Positions 34,557-41,260 of a stretch of 41,260 bases of DNA are shown here, piece by piece. Below the pieces are notes generated by a model, which saw only the letters and a list, made by a program, of their open reading frames with translations, was not told the origin of the DNA and searched no databases. Position 1 is the stretch's first letter; the number at the start of each line of letters is the position of its first letter. The position numbers were made by a program, and so were the translations under genes. The stretch is from Dehalococcoidales bacterium (GTDB lineage: Bacteria; Chloroflexota; Dehalococcoidia; Lucifugimonadales; Lucifugimonadaceae): the NCBI GenBank assembly GCA_009937255.1, contig JAACCT010000089.1:1-41260 (forward strand). Direction: 5' to 3'.

Positions 34557-36216
34557 TAGAAATAATCTCGTTTTCCTTTAATACTTCTTCTTCATCTAAT
34601 TTTTCAAAAAGAGGATCTGGTTTTTGAAATTCTGTGCCTGGTACAGGAAGAATAAGGCTCCAATTATTAATTTTCTTATTAAATATAATCTCTTGTAACT
34701 TTATAGCTGAACCTGGTAAAAAAGGTTCAAGCATAGAACTTATAGCACTTATAATAATAATTGATTGCCCAAGTATTTCTCCTGCTTCATCTTTATTATC
34801 TTTTATTTTTTTCCATGGTTCATTTTTGTCTAAAAATTGATTTCCAAATCTAGCTAAATTCATTAAATTATTTAAAGCTTCACGAAATTTTCTATTTGAA
34901 ATTGACTCTCCAACTTCAAGAATTCCTTTATTACATTTATCAATAATTATTTTGGTAGAATCTTTATTTTGATCAAAAAAAGGAATTTTACCTTCAAAAT
35001 TCTTATGTGACATTGTTAATATTCTATGTACAAAATTTCCTAAATTTGCAACTAACTCATTATTATTTGAACTAACATAACCTTCCCATGTAAAATCTGA
35101 ATCTGAAGTTTCTGGCATTATTGAAGTTAGATAATATCTTAAAGAATCTGGTGAATATTTTTCTAGAAAATCTGGTAACCATACAGCCCAATTTTTACTT
35201 TTTGAGAACTCTTTACCAGAAAAATTAAGATATTCGTTAGCTACTACGTCTGTTGGTAAATTTTTCCCTCCTATTCCAATTAAAATTGCGGGTAGAATTA
35301 TTGTATGGAATGGGATATTATCTTTTCCTTGAAAATAGTAAGACTCAGAATCTTTATTTTCCCAAAAATCTTTCCATTCATCAGTATTATTTGTTTTACT
35401 AAAAAGTTCAATTGATGCTGATAAATATCCAAGAACAGCTTCAAACCAAACATAGATTTTTTTATCCTCCCAGCCTTTAACTGGTATATCAACTCCCCAA
35501 GATCAATCTCTTGTTATGGCTCTATCTTTTAATCCTTCATTTATAAAAGATAAGCTTTGATTTTTAACATTTTGTCTCCATCCATCTTTATTTTCAATCC
35601 ATTCTTTTATTTCATTTTGCATTTCACTGAGCTTTAAAAAGTAATGAGAAGTTTTTCTAAATTCTGGAATTGAGCCATCCCTTTTAGATCTAATGTTTTT
35701 TAAGTCTGCAGGATCAAGAGTTCTCCCACAAACTTCACATTGATCTCCCCTAGCTTTGTCATTATTTCCACATGGACATTCTCCTTCAACAAGCCTGTCA
35801 CTTAGAAAAATATTTTCAGTTATAGAATAGGGCATCAGCTGCTCTCTAATTTCCAACAAGTTTTTTTCAAGTAAAACTTTAAATATATCTTGAACGATTT
35901 TCATATGATTTTCAGTATGAGTATTTGTATATAAATCATATAGAAAATTCATATCTAATAAACTTTTAGACCATATTTTATGATATTTTAGAGAGATTTC
36001 TTCAGGAGTTACACCTAAATCATTTGCGAGTAATGTCACTGGCGTTCCATGCATATCAGACCCTGATACCATAGCAACTTTATTACCTATTAATCTATGA
36101 TATCTAGCAAAAATATCTGCAGGAATGCTCATTCCTGCTATATGTCCTAAATGAGGTGATCCATTTACATATGGCCATGCGACACAAACTAGTATGTTTT
36201 TTGGGTTATTATTCAT
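34549..36216 (-). pseudogene. metG: Methionyl-tRNA synthetase interrupted by one in-frame UGA
   Basis: Read through one TGA (35503-35505, codon 238) the frame runs to 555 residues with every MetG element. HLGH (HIGH motif) is in SPHLGHIAG near the start; the zinc knuckle is CPCGNNDKARGDQCEVCG; the KMSKS equivalent is GKEFSKSKN; the anticodon-binding domain follows SIMPETSDSDFTWEG. The stop lies in ITRD-x-SWGVDIPV, where homologues usually have Leu, so one base (TTA to TGA) explains it. It is not a code change: other genes here end in TGA and Trp is TGG. An essential gene is unlikely to be dead, so sequencing error, a recent mutation or readthrough should be considered. Overlaps rsmI and the prenyl synthase by 8 nt each. 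Confidence 0.92.
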
Positions 36217-37036
36217 TTTTATTTTTAATTTCTAACCATCTTTCATAGAAAAAACCTTTATTTATATCAGTTAGTTCAGAAAGTAAGTCTAAAAGTTTTT
36301 TCCCTTTTATTCCTTTTTCATAACCATTTATTAAAATTTTATCGTACTTTAGGATTAATGATTTTGAAATCTCTTTGTTTTCCTTTTGAAAAATAACTAC
36401 AAACTCTCCTTTTTCGTTATCAAACAACTTTATTGCTGAATCAATTGAGCCAGAAAAGATTGTTTCATATATTTTTGTCATTTCTTTAGCCACAAATATA
36501 TTTTTTATTTGAAATTCTTCTTTTAGAAAATTTAGAGTTGAAATAATTCTTTTTGGGGATTCAAAGATTATTAAAGGATTATTAGTTTCAAAATATTTAG
36601 AAATATAATTACTTTTTTGAGTATTACTTTTTGGTAAAAAACCTAAAAAAGAAAACCCAATAGATTCAAAACCTGATACTGAAAATGCTGATGTTACTGC
36701 TGAAACGCCAGGAATAGGAATTACATCGTGATTTTTATTTCTTGCAAACTTAACAAATTCTCCAGCAGGGTCAGATACACCTGGAGATCCAGCATCTGTA
36801 ATAAATGCTAAATCATTATGAGAAATTAATTCTTCAAATTTTTTTAAATTTAATTTTTTGTTATGAGTGTATATTGAAAAAATTTTTGCAGATATTTCAA
36901 ACTTAGATAATAATTTTTTACTAACTCTAGTGTCTTCTGAAAAAATAAAATCAACATTTTCCAAGGTTTTTAATGCCCTTATAGTAATATCTTCTAGGTT
37001 GCCAATAGGTGTTCCTACAATATATAGATTTGACAA
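36209..37036 (-). CDS. rsmI: 16S rRNA (cytidine(1402)-2'-O)-methyltransferase
   Basis: 275 residues, typical RsmI length. It starts NLYIVGTPIGNLEDITIRAL and has SEDTRVSKKLL, the SAM-binding ITDAGSPGVSDPAGEF and PGVSAVTSAFSVSGF, all hallmarks of this tetrapyrrole-methylase-fold enzyme. It methylates C1402 of 16S rRNA at the decoding site. It lies 3 nt after lipA and overlaps metG by 8 nt, so it is in the lipA-to-argC run. Confidence 0.95.
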   Translation of the reverse strand: MSNLYIVGTPIGNLEDITIRALKTLENVDFIFSEDTRVSKKLLSKFEISAKIFSIYTHNKKLNLKKFEELISHNDLAFITDAGSPGVSDPAGEFVKFARNKNHDVIPIPGVSAVTSAFSVSGFESIGFSFLGFLPKSNTQKSNYISKYFETNNPLIIFESPKRIISTLNFLKEEFQIKNIFVAKEMTKIYETIFSGSIDSAIKLFDNEKGEFVVIFQKENKEISKSLILKYDKILINGYEKGIKGKKLLDLLSELTDINKGFFYERWLEIKNKNE

Positions 37037-37039
37037 AAT

Positions 37040-37933
37040 TTAACTCTTGGAATGGTTTATTAATTTTTCAACAGCTGCGTTATGTTGCTCATCTGCGTGA
37101 TATGATGATCTAACTAAAGGACCTGCAGCAACATGACTGAATCCCATTTCCATTCCAACATTTTGCAATTCAGTAAATTCTTTTGGGTCATAAAATTTGA
37201 TTATAGGATGGTGTTTTTTTGAAGGCCTTAAGTATTGACCTACGGTTAATAAATCACAATTATGATCTATAAGATCTTTCATCGTGTCAAATATTTCATT
37301 TTTAGTCTCACCTAGCCCAACCATCATCCCTGATTTTGTAGGTAAATTAGGATTGATTTTTTTAGAATCAGATAAGAAGTTCAGAGAAAGATCATAATCC
37401 CCTTTTGGTCTAACTTTTTTAAATACTCTTCTAACTGTTTCAATATTATGATTCATAACATGAGGGCCGGCATCAACAACTTTTTTCAATAATTCTTTTG
37501 ATCCGTTAAAATCTGGAGTTAGTACTTCAACTTTAATATTTTTAGAAAGTTTTTTGATTTCTTGTATAGATTTTGCAAATATTTCAGAGCCTGCATCTTC
37601 TAAATCATCCCTATCAACAGAAGTAATAACAACGTAATTTAAATCCATCTCTTTTATTGTGGTGGCTAATCTATAAGGTTCTGATTTATCAACGAATCCA
37701 GGCCATCCTGTCTTTACATTACAATATGAACAAGCTCTAGTACATGTATCTCCTAAAATCATAAATGTTGCTGTTTTTCTATCCCAGCAGTCAGCAATAT
37801 TAGGACATGCAGCTTCTTCACAGACAGTGTTTAATGATGCTTTTGAAAATTTTTCTTTTAGCTCGTGGAAATTTTCTCCAGCTGGAAATTTTACCTTAAA
37901 CCAATCTGGTAATTTTCTTTTAACTTTTTGCAT
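37040..37933 (-). CDS. lipA: Lipoyl synthase
   Basis: 297 residues. Auxiliary cluster Cys C38, C43, C49 (CEEAACPNIADC) and radical-SAM Cys C64, C68, C71 (CTRACSYC). The C-terminal GPLVRSSYHADEQ carries the conserved Ser that ligates the auxiliary cluster. It inserts two sulfurs into octanoyl groups on the E2 subunits and GcvH. It is first in the run to tRNA-Glu. lipB is not in the window. Confidence 0.97.
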   Translation of the reverse strand: MQKVKRKLPDWFKVKFPAGENFHELKEKFSKASLNTVCEEAACPNIADCWDRKTATFMILGDTCTRACSYCNVKTGWPGFVDKSEPYRLATTIKEMDLNYVVITSVDRDDLEDAGSEIFAKSIQEIKKLSKNIKVEVLTPDFNGSKELLKKVVDAGPHVMNHNIETVRRVFKKVRPKGDYDLSLNFLSDSKKINPNLPTKSGMMVGLGETKNEIFDTMKDLIDHNCDLLTVGQYLRPSKKHHPIIKFYDPKEFTELQNVGMEMGFSHVAAGPLVRSSYHADEQHNAAVEKLINHSKS

Positions 37934-37981
37934 ATGATTAAAATTATGTTAATTAAAATTTTATCATTATTAGATTATTGT

Positions 37982-37987
37982 TAGAAT
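37982..37987 (+). promoter_or_regulatory. Candidate -10 box before the rRNA uracil methyltransferase gene
   Basis: TAGAAT lies 7 nt before the ATG at 37995 in the 61-bp divergent gap with lipA. No Shine-Dalgarno or good -35 box is seen. It would give a leaderless transcript. Confidence 0.4.
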
Positions 37988-37994
37988 CTAATAT

Positions 37995-39242
37995 ATGGGT
38001 AAAAGAAGAAAAAAGAAGATATATTCAGGACCTAATCTCACAGAAAAATATAATTTTCAAGAAGATCAGGTATTAAAAGTTTGTATTTCTGAATATAGCG
38101 ATAATGGAATAGGGATAGGATATTTTGAAGAAATTCCAATATTTGTGTTTAAATCTATATTAGGAGAAGAAATTGAAGTTTTAGTAGAAAAAATTTATCC
38201 AGAAAAAATAATAGCTAAAATTAAAAAAATATCTAAGGTTTCTAAATATAGAATTGAATCTAAATGTAATTTTTTTGGAAATTGTACTGGATGCCAGTGG
38301 TTGCATATAAATTATGATGAACAACTTAATATGAAAAAGAGAATTGTCCAAAAAAATCTTATAAACAATAAAGTTTTCTGTGAAAAAATTATCGAAGAAA
38401 CTATTCCTTCCAAAAAGAAATTTAATTATCGAAATCATGGAAGATTTTCCATAAGAAAAAATAATGAAACCGAAGAGTTAGGATTTATTAATTTTTTGAA
38501 TAGAAAATGGTCACCTATAGATAGCTGTAAAATAATGAACAAAAATATTAATGAAAAAATGAAATTGTTAAGTGGAAAATTATCAAATAAAACTCAAGTA
38601 AGTATAAGGGCATCAGATAAAACTGGTTCTTATTTAATACAGCCAAAATTTGATAATGTTGAATTTGAAACAGGACAAAAATATTATACTGAAAGTATTT
38701 TTGATAACTTTTTCCAAGTAGCTAGTCCTAGCTTCTTTCAAGTTAATATTTCTCAAGTTGAACAAATTTTTTCTAAATTGCAAAATTTAAAAATTTTCAA
38801 TGAAAATCAAGTTGTAGTTGATGCATATTGTGGAGTGGGAACTTTTACATGTCTAATAGCCCCATATGTAAAAAAAATAATAGGTATTGAAGAATCATAT
38901 TCTGCTGTAGTAGATGCAAAAGAAAATTCAAAAAACTTTGAGAATATTAATTATTTATTAGGTAAAACTGAAAATGTACTTCAAGACACTTTAGAAAACA
39001 TTGATGTAATTGTATTAGATCCTCCTAGGATAGGATGTGACGATAATGTAATTAAAATTATTGAAGAAACAAAACCAAAAAAAATAATTTTAATTTCTTG
39101 TTCTCCTGAAAATTTTGCAAAAGATATTTCTAAACTTATTGAAAAAGGGATATATAATTTATCTAAAGTCATACCATTTGATATGTTTCCTCAAACTCAT
39201 CACGTAGAAATTCTAGGAGTTTTAGATTGTAATTATGAATAA
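37995..39242 (+). CDS. rlmD: 23S rRNA (uracil-5-)-methyltransferase RumA/RlmD family
   Basis: 415 residues. An N-terminal basic tail and TRAM domain (~20-78) precede the iron-sulfur Cys C91, C97, C100 (CNFFGNCTGC). The SAM motif is VDAYCGVGTFT, followed by the substrate motif LDPPRIGCD and catalytic Cys in LISCSPENFAKD. It makes 5-methyluridine in 23S rRNA (RlmD U1939 or RlmC-type site) or in tRNA; the exact base is not decidable. It overlaps maf by 8 nt. Confidence 0.9.
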   Translation: MGKRRKKKIYSGPNLTEKYNFQEDQVLKVCISEYSDNGIGIGYFEEIPIFVFKSILGEEIEVLVEKIYPEKIIAKIKKISKVSKYRIESKCNFFGNCTGCQWLHINYDEQLNMKKRIVQKNLINNKVFCEKIIEETIPSKKKFNYRNHGRFSIRKNNETEELGFINFLNRKWSPIDSCKIMNKNINEKMKLLSGKLSNKTQVSIRASDKTGSYLIQPKFDNVEFETGQKYYTESIFDNFFQVASPSFFQVNISQVEQIFSKLQNLKIFNENQVVVDAYCGVGTFTCLIAPYVKKIIGIEESYSAVVDAKENSKNFENINYLLGKTENVLQDTLENIDVIVLDPPRIGCDDNVIKIIEETKPKKIILISCSPENFAKDISKLIEKGIYNLSKVIPFDMFPQTHHVEILGVLDCNYE

Positions 39243-39841
39243 ATTTATATTCTCAAGTACATCTCCAAGAAGATTAGAATTACTGGAAAAATTAAATTTA
39301 AATATTAAGACAATAGCACCACTTTTTGAAGAAAAACCTCTATCAAACCTATCTTCTGAAGATACTGCAGAATTTAATTCAATTAATAAAGCAAAAAGTA
39401 TATCTTTGAAATATAGAGATAGTTATATTTTTGGTGCTGATACTGTAATAAGTTATAAAAATAATACTATAGGTAAGCCTAAAAATGATGCTGAAGCATT
39501 AAATATTTTATTAGATCTAAGAAATAGTTTTCATAAAGTTATTACTTCTCTATCTCTAATTCATAAAAACCAATTGATATACTCAGAAAAAAACAATATC
39601 ATTGGTTAAAACTACTATGATATCTACTGATAAAATTAAGGAATATATTTCTACTGGATATTACAAAGATAAAGCTGGTGGTTATGGGATACAGGATAAA
39701 AACTTTAATTTTATCGATAAATATTATGGTTGTTATGAAAATATTTTAGGTCTTCCCACTTGTCTTTTGATAAAAATGATTAATAATTTTGACTTGGTGA
39801 AAAAAATAAATTTTTCTCAATGTATTGGAGAATATGAATGA
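39235..39841 (+). pseudogene. maf: Maf-family nucleotide pyrophosphatase, frameshifted
   Basis: The first frame (39235-39609) starts FIFSSTSPRRLELLEKL and has FGADTVISYKNNTIGKP. The second (to 39841) has the Maf ending DKAGGYGIQDKNFNFIDKYYGCYENILGLP. Removing one A from the A7 run at 39587-39593 joins them as SEKTISLVKTTMIST, giving 201 residues, a normal length. Maf/YhdE enzymes hydrolyse non-canonical or modified (d)NTPs. The frameshift sits on a homopolymer, so sequencing error or transcriptional slippage is as likely as decay. It overlaps the genes before and after it. Confidence 0.87.
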
Positions 39842-40113
39842 ATATTTTGGGCGTTGGCGGATTTGAATTGATAATGATTTTTATAATTGCTTTATTTATT
39901 GTAGGTCCTGCTAACTTATTAATTTTAATTAGAAAAACGAGAATTATTTATTCAGAATTTAAGAAACAGCGAGATGAACTAATATCTGCCGTAGAGCAAT
40001 CTATAGAAATTGATGATGATATTAAAGAATTAGAAAATTTAAAAGAGAGTTTGAATTCTATCTCAGATAAAACTACTAAATCAATAAGAAAAATAAAAAA
40101 AGATTTGGACTAA
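39838..40113 (+). CDS. tatB: TatA/TatB-like Sec-independent translocase subunit
   Basis: 91 residues. The short N-terminal membrane helix GGFELIMIFIIALFIVGPANL has the Glu and Gly-Pro hinge of the TatA/B family, followed by an amphipathic helix and a charged coiled tail (~30-91, rich in Lys/Glu). The length and the linkage to tatC, 10 nt downstream, favour TatB; a separate tatA lies convergent at 40966-41139. TatB and TatC form the receptor for twin-arginine signal peptides. ATGA overlap with maf. Confidence 0.85.
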   Translation: MNILGVGGFELIMIFIIALFIVGPANLLILIRKTRIIYSEFKKQRDELISAVEQSIEIDDDIKELENLKESLNSISDKTTKSIRKIKKDLD

Positions 40114-40123
40114 TAATAATTTA

Positions 40124-40969
40124 ATGGAAAATGATAACCCCATAAATATTCTTGAGCATTTTAAAGAAATTAAAAAAAGATTTTTACGCTATTTTATTAT
40201 TTTAGGTATTTTCACTTTAGTATCATTGGTTTTTTTTAAAAAAATTATACAAATTTTTATTGAACCAGCAAATAAAATTATATTAAATTCTGGAGCAGAA
40301 GGACAAATAGTATTTGGTAAAGTTACTGAAGCATGGGGTGCAGCTGCAAGAACATCCATTATTTTAGGAATTTCTCTTTCTATACCTTTTTTATTAGGAG
40401 AAATAATTTTTTTTCTTAGACCTGGTTTAAGGGGGAAAGAAAAAATATATATTTATCTTTTGATTCCTCTATGTTTTATTTTTTTTGTCATAGGGGCATT
40501 ATTTAGCTATTTTTTTGTAATACCAAGTGCTTTAAACTTTTTAATTACTCTTGGAGACGATATTGCTCAGCCTATGATAAATATCGGTCCCTTAACTTCT
40601 TTGATGTTCTCTTTAATGTTTTGGATGGGAATTATATTTCAAATACCTTTGATAATGTTTTTATTGGGAAGTTTAAAAATCATCTCTTATAAAATGCTTT
40701 CTAAGTATAGACGTTGGGTTATCCTAATTTCTTTTATATTAGGGGCTATTATCACCCCAACAGTTGATCCTATAACCCAGATAACAGTTGCTTTACCAAT
40801 GATATTACTTTTTGAACTAGGACTTATATTGATAAAAATTTCAGAACCAGACAAAAAATCTTGGAAGTTTTACTTGGGAATATTTGTATTATTTCTGATT
40901 GTGATTCTAGTAGTATTAGGAGCTATAATTACAAGGTTTGATCTTTATAGAATGATTGAATTAAACTAG
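40124..40969 (+). CDS. tatC: Sec-independent protein translocase TatC
   Basis: 281 residues, slightly longer than the usual 240-260. The start NILEHFKEIKKRF matches the conserved HLxELRxR entry. FLRPGLRGKEK and FFVIPSALNFLI with the later ITPTVDPITQ are typical. Six core helices are seen, and an extra hydrophobic segment (~253-272, YLGIFVLFLIVILVVLGAII) suggests a seventh near the C-terminus. It recognises twin-arginine signal peptides and forms the core of the Tat translocon. Its stop overlaps the tatA stop by 4 nt. Confidence 0.94.
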   Translation: MENDNPINILEHFKEIKKRFLRYFIILGIFTLVSLVFFKKIIQIFIEPANKIILNSGAEGQIVFGKVTEAWGAAARTSIILGISLSIPFLLGEIIFFLRPGLRGKEKIYIYLLIPLCFIFFVIGALFSYFFVIPSALNFLITLGDDIAQPMINIGPLTSLMFSLMFWMGIIFQIPLIMFLLGSLKIISYKMLSKYRRWVILISFILGAIITPTVDPITQITVALPMILLFELGLILIKISEPDKKSWKFYLGIFVLFLIVILVVLGAIITRFDLYRMIELN

Positions 40970-41139
40970 TCTTTTTTATCTTCTTCTTTATCAGATTTAT
41001 TTATTGCTGATTTAAATTCATTTATAGCTTGTCCGACACCTTTACCAACTTGCGGTAATTTTCCTACCCCAAATAGTACTAATATTACTACTACTATGAG
41101 TATTAATTGTAATGGCCCTAAATTTTGAATAAATCCCAT
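40966..41139 (-). CDS. tatA: Sec-independent protein translocase TatA (short gene)
   Basis: A 57-residue frame read on the minus strand. It starts MGFIQNLGPLQL, has a membrane helix (LILIVVVILVLF), the hinge FGVGKLPQVG, the amphipathic helix KGVGQAINEFKSAINK and an acidic/basic tail SDKEEDKKD. These are the TatA hallmarks, and length is normal. TatA polymerises to open the Tat pore for folded proteins. It is convergent with tatC, stops overlapping by 4 nt, while tatB-tatC are on the other strand. There is an A-rich weak ribosome site, and a TATAAT at 41163-41168 about 24 nt before the ATG is a possible -10 box. Confidence 0.95.
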   Translation of the reverse strand: MGFIQNLGPLQLILIVVVILVLFGVGKLPQVGKGVGQAINEFKSAINKSDKEEDKKD

Positions 41140-41260
41140 AATTTTTTCTTATAACAAGTTTTATTATATTTTTATAATATCAAATTATTTGAATAGCCAT
41201 AATCACTATTGCATAACAGCTTAGAGAATTATGATATTTATAGTTTTAGGCATCTACAGA
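41140..41260. other. Window end, no assigned gene
   Basis: Besides the possible tatA promoter, this stretch is A+T-rich and shows no stable RNA. On the plus strand an ATG at 41231 (after TTAGAGA) opens a frame (MIFIVLGIYR) that runs off the edge; it may be a gene start, but ten codons cannot prove it. Confidence 0.3.

Noticed and set aside
35298-35492. A 64-codon minus-strand frame between the two metG parts
   Set aside because: It is out of frame with metG; the metG frame itself continues through this stretch with KMSKS and the catalytic-domain motifs.
35503-35505. UGA in metG as a recoded Trp or selenocysteine
   Set aside because: Other genes here end in TGA, Trp is TGG in the same gene, homologues have Leu at this site, and no SECIS-like element was seen next to it.
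38181-38438. 85-codon minus-strand frame
   Set aside because: It is antisense to the intact methyltransferase gene and Phe/Ile-rich by base composition.

Overview
The window is a strongly A+T-rich (by eye about 70% A+T), very densely coding bacterial chromosome segment. There is no gap of 300 bases without a gene, neighbouring genes often overlap by 1-8 nt, and no insertion sequence, phage gene or CRISPR array was seen. The gene mix (three OFA-like MFS carriers, three zinc alcohol dehydrogenases, two enolase-superfamily dehydratases, an HpcH/HpaI aldolase, a cysteine-repeat lipoprotein, TldD/TldE) together with the streamlined low-GC style suggests a free-living marine bacterium. A SAR202-like member of the Chloroflexota is my best guess, but no marker gene here proves it.

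Layout. 1-2408 (+): end of a MacA-like adaptor, a frameshifted ABC ATPase and a MacB-like permease. 2409-5969 (-): DNA polymerase III alpha. 6069-9995 (-): zinc dehydrogenase, uronate-dehydrogenase-like SDR, FabI and an MFS carrier. 10103-12144 (+): a lipoprotein with five two-cysteine repeats, then a ROK sugar kinase. 12141-20083 (-): RND/MMPL exporter, MerR-type regulator, a formyltransferase resembling the hydrolase domain of 10-formyl-THF dehydrogenase, TldD, TldE and a HEAT-repeat protein. 20157-22717 (+): MFS carrier, one-helix membrane protein, zinc dehydrogenase. 22730-23386 (-): unknown membrane protein. 23488-24662 (+): one-helix membrane protein and a Na/Ca-type antiporter. 24664-28100 (-): enolase-superfamily enzyme, MFS carrier, zinc dehydrogenase. 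28195-31619 (+): L-rhamnonate-dehydratase-like enzyme, DEAD-box helicase, HpcH/HpaI aldolase. 31705-37933 (-): lipA, rsmI, metG, polyprenyl synthase, nth, argC and tRNA-Glu. 37995-40969 (+): rlmD-like methyltransferase, maf, tatB-like and tatC. 40966-41139 (-): a short tatA convergent with tatC.

How the genes work together. The accessory genes read as a dispersed sugar-acid catabolism set: uptake by MFS carriers, oxidation of sugars or uronates by SDR and zinc dehydrogenases, dehydration to 2-keto-3-deoxy acids by enolase-superfamily enzymes, and retro-aldol cleavage by the HpcH/HpaI aldolase. The remainder is housekeeping: replication, fatty acid and lipoate synthesis, rRNA modification, base excision repair, arginine synthesis and Tat export.

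Three genes are broken by single-base events: the ABC ATPase (frameshift near 881), metG (in-frame UGA at 35503-35505) and maf (frameshift at an A7 run at 39587-39593). Sequencing error, true decay and recoding by slippage or readthrough cannot be separated from this sequence alone. Several first-in-unit genes (10103, 11170, 17392, 37995) carry a TANNNT -10-like hexamer only 6-7 nt before the ATG and no Shine-Dalgarno, suggesting leaderless transcripts beside a normal SD-led class.
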